Of a stretch of DNA of 64,000 nt, positions 34,003-47,780 are shown piece after piece; the stretch's first letter is position 1, and every line of letters begins with the position of its first letter. Below the pieces are notes generated by a model. That model saw only the letters and a program-made list of their open reading frames with translations. It ran no database searches and was not told the origin of the DNA. Both the position numbers and the translations under genes were made by a program. The DNA is from Chitinophagales bacterium. GTDB taxonomy: Bacteria; Bacteroidota; Bacteroidia; Chitinophagales; Chitinophagaceae. The DNA is taken from NCBI GenBank assembly GCA_020636495.1, contig JACJXQ010000008.1, positions 2,170,001-2,234,000 on the forward strand, read 5' to 3'.

Positions 34003-34773
34003 TTACTTACCTCCGTTTGCACGCAGGTCATCCAGGCATTTGGGATCCAGTTCAGGTATCTTTTCTCCTGTAAATACGTTCATGTAGTCGGTTGTCTGCA
34101 TTTGGTAGTTCATCAGGCAGCCCGGCACATCACAGTGCTTACCATTTGCTTCGTCCTGGTGGTTTGATTGCAGTGCAGAGCCAAGGTTGACCAGGCCAAA
34201 AATATGTCCTAATTCGTGCTCCAAAACAGCAGTCATTGCAGCTGCGTATGTAGGTTGTCCTTCTGCTCCTGAATGTTCATCGATGATACCGCCAAATAAT
34301 GCTACAGAAGTATTTTTATAAGCGACACCCAATATATTCTTCTCGTAATAGTCACCTTCTGTAAGCAGAATGAACAAACCCAGTGTGTCAATACCATCCT
34401 CACCTGTTACCTGGAATTGTTCGCGATATTGCTTTTCGATATTGATCAGGTCGTTGACATAAAGATTGCCTCCCTGCAGCGGAATATTTGCATAGGAAAC
34501 GTAGATACCGTTTGGTTTATGGCAATATTTGTCAAGAAATGCAACAGCTGCCTGCACAACACTATCCGGGAAAGGGTGTTTATTAACGTTGCAAAACTGA
34601 ACGTTAATAGCTTTGTACTTTGCTGCACTTAAAAAGTCGTTGGCAGAAAGCCCTACGGACCTGTTATCGTAGGTTTGAGTTGGATTGACAACAGGTACTG
34701 TATAACCTATCTTATCCCTTTTGCAGGAAACAAAGGCCACAACAATTACCCATATTGTCAAAAGCTTTTTCAT
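34003..34773 (-). CDS. Metzincin-like zinc metalloprotease lipoprotein
   Basis: The 256-residue protein has a lipobox at Cys17 (VAFVSC). The zinc motif is HELGHIFGL at 186-194, with catalytic Glu187 and Gly193 as in metzincins. The usual third ligand, four residues after that Gly, falls at Asn196-Leu197 and is not His; His205 or His213 may serve. HCDVPGCLMNYQ (213-224) gives a C-x4-C-x-M pattern recalling archaemetzincins, where Met is the Met-turn. A secreted or outer-membrane-linked protease is inferred; the substrate is unknown. The neighbour ends convergently 2 nt away. Confidence 0.75.
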   Translation of the reverse strand: MKKLLTIWVIVVAFVSCKRDKIGYTVPVVNPTQTYDNRSVGLSANDFLSAAKYKAINVQFCNVNKHPFPDSVVQAAVAFLDKYCHKPNGIYVSYANIPLQGGNLYVNDLINIEKQYREQFQVTGEDGIDTLGLFILLTEGDYYEKNILGVAYKNTSVALFGGIIDEHSGAEGQPTYAAAMTAVLEHELGHIFGLVNLGSALQSNHQDEANGKHCDVPGCLMNYQMQTTDYMNVFTGEKIPELDPKCLDDLRANGGK

Positions 34774-34906
34774 AGTACACCTTATTATAATTTACAACAT
34801 TACAAAAACCTTGCCTAACTACAATTATGTATGTAATGCAATAACATATCATTAGCAAAAGGAATGACAGGCTATTACAAATAGGCAATTTGGCATATAT
34901 TTAGTT

Positions 34907-36862
34907 ATGAATATTAAGTTACTCATCGTCATTTTAGTATTGTCCGGCTACACTAGCGCAAGGGCGCAAAATCAGTATGAGATCGACAGCCTGTCGGAAC
35001 TACTGGCCAATAAGCACCTGCATGATACTGCCAAGGTAGATATATATAATGAACTGGCTTTTTCGTTGAGGGCTGTTGACAAAGATCTTGCTCTCGCCTA
35101 CCTAGATACAGCTAAGATACTGGCTGAAAGAAATGATTATACAGAAGGGCTGTGCGGTATATACAACAGGTATGGTATCATTTATAAAAACTGGAACAAG
35201 GCCGACGAAGCGATCACCTACTATGAAAAGAGTGTAGAACTGGCTCGCGAACTCAACGATAAAGGACTGATAGCAGATGTTTATAATAACCTAGGCAATG
35301 TTTACCGTATGCAAGGGAAACAGACAAATGCCGCAGAATCCTTTATTGAAGCACTGAAATTGCGCGAAGAGATCGATGATATACAAGGAGAAGCGGCAGC
35401 ACACAACAACCTGGCCTATTTGTATGCCGATCAAAAGAACTACCCTCTTGCCATAGAGAACAACCTGAAAGCAATAGAACTGTTTGGTATTGCAAAAGAC
35501 TCTTTCGAGCTAGGCCGGGCCAATGGATACATGGGTTATATATACTACTTCCAGAGTATTTACGACAGTGCAATTGCTTACAACAACAAGGCACTTGATA
35601 TTTTCAAAAAGCTGGGAGACCAGTATGAGACTGCAACACTACTGAGTAATGGCGGGAATATTTATGCTGAAAGCGGATCTCCTCAAAAGGGATTGCCATT
35701 ACATAAACAGGCACTGGCTATCCAAACTGAATTGGGCGATAGTGTGGGTATGTATACTTCGCACCTGAGTCTTGCGCAAACCTACCTGATGCTGCACAAA
35801 ACGGACCTAGCAGAGCAGCATATTAATACAGCCATGGCTATTCTTAAGAAGATAGAAGGTATCATCAACATGTACATGGATTCCTACCTGATATCATCGC
35901 AGATATACAAAGCTAAAGGTGATTATAAAAAGGCTTATGAGTACATGATAGATTATACAAAGCTGAACGACTCGTTGGTGAATGAAAGTAATAGCCGAAC
36001 TATTACAGAGTTACAAACAAAGTATGATACAGAAAAGAAAGATCATGAGATTGAAACAAACAAACTGGAACTGGCCAATAACCAAATCGCAATCAGGCAA
36101 AAAAATATAATCGCAATTGCGTTGACTATACTTATTATTGTTATCCTTATTATTTCCTATCTGTTATACAACCGTTATAAACTGCATAAACAACAGGAAC
36201 TTAATGAAGAGATCATCCGACAGCAGAATATAAGGAGTAAAGCTGTTATAGATGCAGAAGAGCGAGAACGTACCCGTATAGCAAAAGACCTTCACGATGG
36301 TATCGGGCAACAATTATCTGCAATAAAACTGATGACCTCAGCTCTGGAACACCCTCCTCAGTCAGATACTGACAGAAGCGAACAATTATCAACGCTTAAA
36401 AACACACTGGATGAAGCGATTAAAGAGATAAGGGCGGTTTCTCACAATATGATGCCTAATGCCTTATTCAAATTAGGGCTAAGTAGCGCTATACGTGAAT
36501 TTGTTGATAAAATAACTGCTACAGGTTTACTAAAAATAAACCTTGAAATAGTAGGACTTACACGCCAACTGGATAAAACTACCGAGATCATACTATACAG
36601 AGTGATTCAGGAATTAGTAAACAATGTGATCAAACATTCAGGTGCAAACATGTTAGGCATACAGATCGTTGATCATGACAATAAAACATTGAATATTATT
36701 GTTGAAGATAACGGAAAGGGGTTCGATACAAGTAAAAAGTCAAATTTCGAGGGAATAGGTCTTAAGAATATTATATCCAGGATAGAATACCTGGACGGAA
36801 CTGTTGATTTTGATTCTACTATCGGCCGTGGTACAACTATAATCATAGATATACCTATATAA
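34907..36862 (+). CDS. TPR-containing sensor histidine kinase (NarX/DesK-type HisKA_3)
   Basis: The 651-residue protein has a signal peptide (ending near ARAQ), about six tetratricopeptide repeats (residues 40-360), a coiled coil (ITELQTKYDTEKKDHEIE), one membrane helix (IIAIALTILIIVILIISYLLY), and a cytoplasmic kinase. The phosphoacceptor is His463 in ERTRIAKDLHDGIGQQLSAIK, the HisKA_3 type. The ATPase domain shows VNNVIKHSGA and VEDNGKGFDTS. Such kinases usually pair with NarL/LuxR-type regulators, but none is adjacent, so it is an orphan here. A terminator shared with the rRNA operon follows. Confidence 0.9.
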   Translation: MNIKLLIVILVLSGYTSARAQNQYEIDSLSELLANKHLHDTAKVDIYNELAFSLRAVDKDLALAYLDTAKILAERNDYTEGLCGIYNRYGIIYKNWNKADEAITYYEKSVELARELNDKGLIADVYNNLGNVYRMQGKQTNAAESFIEALKLREEIDDIQGEAAAHNNLAYLYADQKNYPLAIENNLKAIELFGIAKDSFELGRANGYMGYIYYFQSIYDSAIAYNNKALDIFKKLGDQYETATLLSNGGNIYAESGSPQKGLPLHKQALAIQTELGDSVGMYTSHLSLAQTYLMLHKTDLAEQHINTAMAILKKIEGIINMYMDSYLISSQIYKAKGDYKKAYEYMIDYTKLNDSLVNESNSRTITELQTKYDTEKKDHEIETNKLELANNQIAIRQKNIIAIALTILIIVILIISYLLYNRYKLHKQQELNEEIIRQQNIRSKAVIDAEERERTRIAKDLHDGIGQQLSAIKLMTSALEHPPQSDTDRSEQLSTLKNTLDEAIKEIRAVSHNMMPNALFKLGLSSAIREFVDKITATGLLKINLEIVGLTRQLDKTTEIILYRVIQELVNNVIKHSGANMLGIQIVDHDNKTLNIIVEDNGKGFDTSKKSNFEGIGLKNIISRIEYLDGTVDFDSTIGRGTTIIIDIPI

Positions 36863-36896
36863 TTGACAGTTGTTCTTCCGGACGGACAACCTGTAT

Positions 36897-36936
36897 AAAA
36901 CAAAAGACCCCTCAACAAAAAAGTTGAGGGGTCTTT
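36897..36936. terminator. Bidirectional terminator of the rRNA operon and the kinase gene
   Basis: AAAGACCCCTCAAC (36903-36916) pairs perfectly with GTTGAGGGGTCTTT (36923-36936) around a 6-nt loop. On the minus strand a T-rich run follows (36902-36897), which suits the rRNA operon. Confidence 0.85.
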
Positions 36937-36944
36937 CAGTAAAT

Positions 36945-37049
<105 letters not shown>

Positions 37050-37169
37050 AAGATCTTTAGTCATTGCCTTTTGGACTATAATAATATCGACATATCGGGA
37101 ACAATTGATCTTGTATTAACGAACATGATTCTTAAAAAACTTGTTCTGATCTACCCTTCAAGAGTAAAT

Positions 37170-40053
<2,884 letters not shown>

Positions 40054-40100
40054 TTTTTAGTGCTTTAGAAAAAACACGTTCTACAAAAAAAATTGCTACC

Positions 40101-40118
40101 CAATATGTCAAAGAACTT
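40101..40118 (-). promoter_or_regulatory. Box-A-like leader motif upstream of 23S
   Basis: The minus strand reads AAGTTCTTTGACATATTG, the box-A-like antitermination motif of Bacteroidota rRNA leaders. A close copy lies in the 16S leader at 42251-42267. Confidence 0.55.
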
Positions 40119-40234
40119 CGAGATCTTAAAAAACCTCTTGCTGATGTTAAGGACTTGAACCCAATGTACAGCCTGGTTACTGTTACATCATTTATATCTT
40201 ACCACTCAATACCCATCCCCTCAGTCAAAAAAAG

Positions 40235-40308
40235 TGGAGGATATCGGAGTCGAACCGATGACCCCCTGCGTGCAAGGCAGGTGCTCTAGCCAGCTGAGCT
40301 AACCCCCC
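40235..40308 (-). tRNA. tRNA-Ala (anticodon TGC)
   Basis: The minus strand reads GGGGGGTTAGCTCAGCTGG, has the anticodon loop CTTGCAC (TGC) and the T arm GGTTCGACTCC. The acceptor stem pairs over seven positions with two G-U wobbles. CCA is not encoded. It lies in the 16S-23S spacer. Confidence 0.95.
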
Positions 40309-40354
40309 ATCGGTAATAAGATACCTTACTATTATTAAGAACTTCAAAAAAAAG

Positions 40355-40428
40355 TAGACCCGCCCAGACTTGAACTGGGGACCTCTACATTATCAGTGTA
40401 GCGCTCTAACCACCTGAGCTACGGATCT
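40355..40428 (-). tRNA. tRNA-Ile (anticodon GAT)
   Basis: The minus strand reads AGATCCGTAGCTCAGGTGG, has the anticodon loop CTGATAA (GAT) and the T arm AGTTCAAGTCT. The acceptor stem AGATCCG/CGGGTCT pairs with one wobble. CCA is not encoded. First tRNA in the 16S-23S spacer. Confidence 0.95.
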
Positions 40429-40568
40429 ATTTAAACCCCAACCCCTAAAGGGGCACAGTTTCATCAGATCCTTACTTCCGCATTAACCCCTAAGCGGCAG
40501 AACTATTCTACAAAGAACAATATCTTGAAAGATGGAAAAAAAACAACAGCTACCAGGCTCTAGCTCTA

Positions 40569-42092
<1,524 letters not shown>

Positions 42093-42250
42093 AAATGAAT
42101 TGTTCGTTCACTGACTAATTACTCATTTTTTAAAAAGAGAATCAGACGTGTAACTTAATTTGTTACGCTATTGTGGTTCCCGCCATCGGCGGGACCTTAC
42201 CTGGCAATACAGAACTTCATCTGTATCGCGCTGTTGTTTTTTTTATTTCC

Positions 42251-42267
42251 AATCTTTCAAAGAACTT
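42251..42267 (-). promoter_or_regulatory. Box-A-like leader motif upstream of 16S
   Basis: The minus strand reads AAGTTCTTTGAAAGATT, nearly identical to the motif before 23S, and is likely used in rRNA antitermination. Confidence 0.5.
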
Positions 42268-42417
42268 CAGAAATCTTCATGGCTTAAATACCACTCAATC
42301 TCTTCTGTAAGTGATGAGGAGTTGAACCCCGATCCGCAGCCTCTATACCGCTTCACTATTACTATCTTAAGAACTATTTGTTACCTTTTCGTTACCGCTT
42401 TCCCCGCTAACGGAGTG

Positions 42418-42448
42418 CAAAGGTAGAAGTTAAAATTCAATGCACAAA
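42418..42448 (-). promoter_or_regulatory. rRNA promoter P2 (proximal)
   Basis: On the minus strand TTTG (42448-42445), a 19-nt spacer and TACCTTTG (42425-42418), followed by CA. It matches the Bacteroidota consensus exactly and is a copy of the P1 arrangement. Confidence 0.8.
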
Positions 42449-42554
42449 ATTATTTTCCAAAATAGTTATTCACACTGTTTTGGTCATTATTACAACGCCA
42501 TAAAATACCTTGGAAATTTGCTAAAGAACTTTCCGTTTTTGCTTGAACGGGCTG

Positions 42555-42585
42555 CAAAGGTATAGAGCATTTTATTCACCACAAA
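42555..42585 (-). promoter_or_regulatory. rRNA promoter P1 (distal)
   Basis: On the minus strand TTTG (42585-42582), a 19-nt spacer and TACCTTTG (42562-42555), followed by CA. It lies 137 bp upstream of P2 with an identical -7 element and spacing. Confidence 0.8.
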
Positions 42586-42679
42586 ATCTTTTTTCAAAAA
42601 ATCCTGAACTTTTTTCAAAAGGGTTGTCCTGTTTGTAATTTGACTATATTTATTAGCAACATCAAATACGCTTACAAAC

Positions 42680-43081
42680 ATGATAAAACAAATAGCCGGG
42701 TGCTTACTGGCGGGCATTGTACTGTTCTCGTCGGCCTGTAAAGAAACAGACCCTATGATAAATGACGTGCTGAATGAAAAGATGCGTGATACATTGAAAA
42801 AGGTCTACCCCAGCCTTCTTAACTCACAGATACGTGTTGAAGTTCATGATTTCCAGGATGTAACAATATTGCTGGGCGATAAGGAACTGTTTGCCAAAAC
42901 AGATGAGCAACTACAGGAAGTAACCAAAAACATAGCAGCAATAACCTACCATCTGTATAATGAGAACAACTACCTGGATGAAGGCAAGGTAATATTTATA
43001 GAAAAGGAACGCGAATTACCATCGGACAGTGACCCCAGAAAAGAATATGATATGCACCTGGAAACATTCAAAAAGAAGTAA
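42680..43081 (+). CDS. Hypothetical lipoprotein
   Basis: I do not recognise the family. The 133-residue product has a lipoprotein signal (MIKQIAGCLLAGIVLFSSAC, lipidated Cys20). A soluble part of about 110 residues is predicted to be alpha/beta, with KKVYPSLLNSQIRVEVHDFQDVTI and QLQEVTKNIAAITYHLY. It lies 12 nt before the spermidine-synthase-like gene, so the two are probably cotranscribed and could work together. It is divergent from the rRNA operon; a TTG-N18-TATATTTA candidate promoter lies at 42624-42652. Confidence 0.75.
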   Translation: MIKQIAGCLLAGIVLFSSACKETDPMINDVLNEKMRDTLKKVYPSLLNSQIRVEVHDFQDVTILLGDKELFAKTDEQLQEVTKNIAAITYHLYNENNYLDEGKVIFIEKERELPSDSDPRKEYDMHLETFKKK

Positions 43082-43093
43082 CGACCCAACCAT

Positions 43094-44689
43094 ATGGCCA
43101 CGAAAAATACAAATGAGCCAACGAATTCAATAGCTCAGAACAAACTGCTCCTCTTATCTTTTGTTGAAGGTTCTTGTGTAATGATCGCCGAACTGGCAGG
43201 TGGCAAGATGCTGGCTCCTTTTTTCGGGTCCTCTCTGTATGTCTGGGCCTCTACCCTGGCCATTACACTGGGTGCACTGACCATTGGATATTATATAGGC
43301 GGTGAACTTAGTAAGCAGGCACAAGCAAAAAGGAATAATACACTTTTTACCATCATAGCTGCTGCAGCTGCACTTGTTATCATAATGCCATTATCGGCCA
43401 ATACTATTATGAGTAAGGCCATTGAAATGCCCTTCCTTGCAGGGATGATCATTTCGCAGCTCTTTTTTCTATTACCCCCGATATTATGTATGGGTATTGT
43501 CAGCCCGATGCTAATAGGATTAATCGGAGAAAACAACCCTTCAGGTAAAGCAGCAGGACTGGTATATGCCGTATCTACCTCGGGAGGAGTAATAGCAACT
43601 TTAATAACAGGTTTCTGGCTGGTACCTGTCGCGGGCATTGCCATACCCTGTGTTGTAGCGGGCATCTTACTTTTCGCACTTAACCTGTTTATATTAAGAC
43701 CCAAAAAGAAAACAGGTGCCATTGCCGTAATTGTATTGCTGATCCCGTCTTCGTTCTTTATTTATAATAACAGGCAGGATAATACTTATAAATATGATAT
43801 TCTTTACCACAGCGAGGGTATCTTAGGACAGATAAAAGTGATGGATTTTGAATACAGGCTCAGGGATAAAACCTTCCGCACCCGGAGTATGTTGGTGAAC
43901 CATATCTGGCAGACTTGGATCAACAGCAATGACAATGATTTCAGTCTTTTGTTCTATACCCGATTTTCCAGGGCATTGATATCTACCTTGCCTGAAGGAA
44001 GCAATGCTTTACTTATCGGACTGGGAGGAGGCAGCGTAGCTAAACAACTTGAGAACAAGAACATTAACTACGACGCGGTAGAAATAGATGGCAGGTTGCC
44101 TGAACTGGCGGAAAAATATTTCGGGTTGAAAAGTGCTGTTGCCAATACAACTATAGACGACGGGAGACACTTTATAAATGTGTGTAAGAAGAAGTATGAC
44201 CTGGTAATAATTGACGCATTGCTGGGCGACAGTGTCCCTTCATACCTCCTGAGTCTGGAATGCTTCAATAAGATAAAAGACCTGTTAAATCCTGATGGTA
44301 AGATATTCATTGAATTTGATGGATTTGAAGAAGGCACCAACGGAATGGCACAACAACTTTTACTGAATACAATTCAAAAATCCGGGCTGACTTGCCAGAC
44401 CTATGCCACAGTAAGGGGTAGTACCAAAGGTGACATCATGTATATTGCCGGTATTGGTGACAACAAAAATTATGACACCGCTCATGTAATTGCTGACTTT
44501 TTCTTTCCTGTTTCCGGCCAGTTAAGCAGTTTTGCAATTGACCTTCCTAATACAACAAAAGACATCATCACTGACGATTATCCGGTTGTAGACTTCTATA
44601 TAAAAGACCATGTTGCCAGCTTCAGGCAAGAGTATATGATAGAATACGACAAAGACTTCCTTATGGACAATGTGCCATTCTTTCACTAA
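43094..44689 (+). CDS. Fused membrane/spermidine-synthase-like protein
   Basis: The 531-residue protein joins an N-terminal membrane part to a C-terminal class I methyltransferase-like domain of the spermidine synthase family. The membrane part has about six to eight helices in residues 15-220, beginning FVEGSCVMIAELAGGKMLAPFFG. The C-terminal domain (about 235-500) has NALLIGLGGGSVAKQL, YDAVEIDGRLPELA, IDDGRHFI and YDLVIIDALLGD. Such fusions are widespread and mostly uncharacterised; they need not make spermidine, since the aminopropyltransferase site is often incomplete. A terminator follows. The lipoprotein gene upstream is a likely partner. Confidence 0.85.
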   Translation: MATKNTNEPTNSIAQNKLLLLSFVEGSCVMIAELAGGKMLAPFFGSSLYVWASTLAITLGALTIGYYIGGELSKQAQAKRNNTLFTIIAAAAALVIIMPLSANTIMSKAIEMPFLAGMIISQLFFLLPPILCMGIVSPMLIGLIGENNPSGKAAGLVYAVSTSGGVIATLITGFWLVPVAGIAIPCVVAGILLFALNLFILRPKKKTGAIAVIVLLIPSSFFIYNNRQDNTYKYDILYHSEGILGQIKVMDFEYRLRDKTFRTRSMLVNHIWQTWINSNDNDFSLLFYTRFSRALISTLPEGSNALLIGLGGGSVAKQLENKNINYDAVEIDGRLPELAEKYFGLKSAVANTTIDDGRHFINVCKKKYDLVIIDALLGDSVPSYLLSLECFNKIKDLLNPDGKIFIEFDGFEEGTNGMAQQLLLNTIQKSGLTCQTYATVRGSTKGDIMYIAGIGDNKNYDTAHVIADFFFPVSGQLSSFAIDLPNTTKDIITDDYPVVDFYIKDHVASFRQEYMIEYDKDFLMDNVPFFH

Positions 44690-44722
44690 AAAAGGTGCAA
44701 CATTTAGCTGTTGCACCTTTTT
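44689..44722. terminator. Bidirectional terminator
   Basis: AAAAAGGTGCAAC (44689-44701) pairs perfectly with GTTGCACCTTTTT (44710-44722) over an 8-nt loop, between convergent genes. Confidence 0.85.
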
Positions 44723-44740
44723 ACATAAGTTTCAGGCTAG

Positions 44741-47572
44741 CTATTTCTTATCATCTTCCGGGTACAGGATACCTGTATACTGACTGCCTGAGAATACTTT
44801 ATTGGCAGCTTCTTTAATATCGTTTACCGTCAGTTTGTCTATCCACGCGTCGTAGTCCAGCTTATTATCCTTGCTTCTACCCCAGAATAACACGCCTTGT
44901 ATTGAACTTGCCCACCATGAATTCTTTTCAATACTTTCCCTGTGCTGCTCGTGCCATTGGCTTTTAACTTTATCCAGGTCTTCTTTTTTGGGGCCATCCT
45001 TTTTTATTTCGGCTACTACTTCATCGGCAGCCTTTATCAGTTTATCTACATTTTCAGGACCACACGGTAGTTGCAGTGTAATAGTATAGTTCTCATATGG
45101 TTCTTTTTCAACACCGGCTCTGTATCCTCCTCCATATATACCACCTAGTTTTTCACGCAATTCTTCGATCACCCTTATATTCAAAACTTCAGCCAAAGCG
45201 CTAACTTTAAGGGCAAAGTCTTCTGAATACTTAGCCTCACCATGCACAAATGACAGAATCATACTTTTGGGCTCGGAACCTTTATAATACTTAAGCGTTT
45301 TATTTCCAGAAACAGGTCGTACACCATTATCCTTGAACGATGGTAACTTTCCTGTTTGAGGTAAACTGCCAATATATTTCTCGATGAGGGGAACGATTGA
45401 TTTATTATCGACATTACCAACTATGACAAACTCGTAACCATCGGCAGAACTGAACTCATTATTATAGATGTCCACAATCCTTTTCATCGATAACGATTCA
45501 AAATCCTTTGGTTTGGGTATTGGAGATGGGGCCAGTGGGTTTTTCGCGTAGTAATCTCCGATCAAAGTATCGATAAAAGCCACTGTGGGGTTAGCTGACA
45601 GGAATTGCAATTGTGTGATCTCTTTCTTTTTATATGCTTCAAACAGTTCTTTATCGGTACGTGGATTTGTAAGTTTCAGATACATCAACCGGAACATATC
45701 TTCCACATCTTTTACGGTGCTGCTACCCGAGATAGTATTAGCTACATCACCTATCCGCATGCTCACGCTCAAGGTCTTACCAGCCATTGCTTTGGTCAGG
45801 TCTGTAGGCGTAAACTGCCCGTAGCCCATCGATGCTATCACATCAGTTGCATACTGCACATTATTCACGTCAGCTACGCCGTAGTTACCAGATCCACCCT
45901 TTTTTATACCTCGGATGATTATCTCATCACTTTTAAACTGTGTTGGCTTTGTCGTTACCTTTATTCCGTTACTCAACGTGTAAGTAACCGCATCAAAACC
46001 TTCTACTTTTGTCAGCTTTGTAACTTTTCCGGGTACAGGCTCTTTTTGCAAAAGGTTTGTTGCTACCTTATTCTCTTCAGTTTGTTTCACTTCCTGTTCA
46101 AAGCCGGCCTGTGTCATTGTAAGTAACTCCTTCTCACCAGGAAGTTTCACTTTGCCGTTATCCGGCCCTGTTATCAAAGAGAAGAAATTCATATTACTCA
46201 TCAGTTTCTTTATTTCTTCATTCAACTCCTCTACCCTTATGCCCGGTAACAGATTCTTATAATATTCGTATTCGTTTTCAATTCCGGGGATCGGTTCTTG
46301 TTCCAGGAAGTTACGTATATATTCGCCTACCAGCCTGTTACTTTCTGTGGTATTTCGTTCATTATACGTCTTCTCCATTGAGCTGAGCATGTCCTTTTTA
46401 GCCAGTTCGATCTCAGTTTTATTAAAACCGAACTTTTTAGCTTTTTTCAGTTCAGCTGTCAAAGCCATCAGTGCCGTTTCCGGCCCTTCTTCTCCAAACA
46501 TGGTAAATGCAACCAGGCTTTCATATCCTCTTGCCCAACCGTCTACATATGTAAATGCATATGGGAATGGTGGTTTGCTGCTATGTGCCAGGTCGCTAAG
46601 ACGAGTATTCAGCACACTTGTCATAAGGTTTCGAACCATATTGCTCCTGTAATCGTTGATCACTACCTCACTCCTTTTGGGCGTAGACGGGAATATTATC
46701 TGTAAACGATATCCTGTAGCTTCTTTATCGGTTAACACCATTGCTTTAGCAACTTTTCTTGCCTCAACCGGCGCATTGATACGAGGTCTTTCCGTTTTAG
46801 GATTTTTCATGGGTTCGAAATGCTTTTTCAAGTATTTCATAGCTGTTTCTTTATCTATATCCCCCACAACTACTACAGCCATCAGGTCAGGACGATACCA
46901 ATCATGGTAAAAACGACGGATAGTCTCATATTTAAAGGTCTTTAATATTTCATCCTTTCCAATTGGCAAACGCTCGGCATACAGACTTCCTGAAAGCATC
47001 TCAGGCAAATATTTCTGCATCATGCGCATTTCGGCACCTTTACCCAAACGGCTTTCTTCCAGCACAACACCACGCTCGTCGTCGATATCCTGATCGGTAA
47101 GCAGTGCATTGTGTGCCCAGTCTTCAATTATCTGGAACCCCTTGTCCAGGTTACCTTCTTTATCTGTTGGAATAGGCAATATATATACTGTCTCGTCAAA
47201 ACTGGTATAAGCGTTCAGGTCAGCACCAAACTCCACACCGATAGACTGCAGGTAGCTAACAAGTTCGTTTTTCTGAAAATTCTTAGTTCCGTTGAAGTTC
47301 ATATGCTCCATGAAGTGAGCCAGACCTCGTTGGTCTTCGTCTTCAAGAATAGAGCCCGCATTAACTACCAGCCGCAACTCAACTTTTTTCTCCGGCTTTT
47401 TGTTTGTTCTGATATAGTAGGTAATGCCATTTGCAAATTTGCCAATAGTGACTTTGGGATCAACCGGAAGATTTTGCTTTAGGTCCTGCGCCGATACATT
47501 GTTATTGAACGAAAACAACAACATTAACAGCAGCAAAGGAACCCCATAAATTTTTCTGAATATGTAATACAT
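44741..47572 (-). CDS. M16-family zinc metalloprotease (two-domain, exported)
   Basis: From the ATG at 47572 the protein has 943 residues, with a signal peptide ending near VSAQ. The inverted zinc motif HxxEH is seen as GLAHFMEHMNF (His86, Glu89, His90), with the distal Glu166 in DDERGVVLEESR. The N-terminal half (peptidase M16) is active, and the C-terminal half (about 500-940) is the inactive M16_C partner, as in pitrilysin-type proteins. It should degrade peptides in the periplasm or outer membrane. The first in-frame start at 47602 would add ten residues before the signal peptide, so I prefer the later ATG. The gene is alone. Confidence 0.9.
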   Translation of the reverse strand: MYYIFRKIYGVPLLLLMLLFSFNNNVSAQDLKQNLPVDPKVTIGKFANGITYYIRTNKKPEKKVELRLVVNAGSILEDEDQRGLAHFMEHMNFNGTKNFQKNELVSYLQSIGVEFGADLNAYTSFDETVYILPIPTDKEGNLDKGFQIIEDWAHNALLTDQDIDDERGVVLEESRLGKGAEMRMMQKYLPEMLSGSLYAERLPIGKDEILKTFKYETIRRFYHDWYRPDLMAVVVVGDIDKETAMKYLKKHFEPMKNPKTERPRINAPVEARKVAKAMVLTDKEATGYRLQIIFPSTPKRSEVVINDYRSNMVRNLMTSVLNTRLSDLAHSSKPPFPYAFTYVDGWARGYESLVAFTMFGEEGPETALMALTAELKKAKKFGFNKTEIELAKKDMLSSMEKTYNERNTTESNRLVGEYIRNFLEQEPIPGIENEYEYYKNLLPGIRVEELNEEIKKLMSNMNFFSLITGPDNGKVKLPGEKELLTMTQAGFEQEVKQTEENKVATNLLQKEPVPGKVTKLTKVEGFDAVTYTLSNGIKVTTKPTQFKSDEIIIRGIKKGGSGNYGVADVNNVQYATDVIASMGYGQFTPTDLTKAMAGKTLSVSMRIGDVANTISGSSTVKDVEDMFRLMYLKLTNPRTDKELFEAYKKKEITQLQFLSANPTVAFIDTLIGDYYAKNPLAPSPIPKPKDFESLSMKRIVDIYNNEFSSADGYEFVIVGNVDNKSIVPLIEKYIGSLPQTGKLPSFKDNGVRPVSGNKTLKYYKGSEPKSMILSFVHGEAKYSEDFALKVSALAEVLNIRVIEELREKLGGIYGGGYRAGVEKEPYENYTITLQLPCGPENVDKLIKAADEVVAEIKKDGPKKEDLDKVKSQWHEQHRESIEKNSWWASSIQGVLFWGRSKDNKLDYDAWIDKLTVNDIKEAANKVFSGSQYTGILYPEDDKK

Positions 47573-47780
47573 AAGGATTGGTTTTAGTACAACAAAATAC
47601 ACATTATCCTACCGTTACTGTAAATAAAGCCCAATCTTTAATCTTAAAACAATGTGAAATGTCAAAAAACACTTACATATAACAACTAATAATACCATCA
47701 ATAAACATAATATTAAGGAGCTTTAACAAAAGGCAATTATTAGTTTATCTTAGCGGCATAATCTTACAGCATAGTTACAT

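Larger units (their letters stand above)
42093..42679 (-). other. rRNA operon leader and promoter region
   Basis: This 587-bp region holds two tandem promoters, a box-A-like motif (42251-42267), a GC hairpin (CCCGCCATCGGCGGG at 42179-42193), the word TACCACTCAAT (42289-42299) that recurs before 23S at 40200-40210, and, divergently, the promoter region of the lipoprotein gene at 42680. I see no protein gene in it. Confidence 0.7.
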
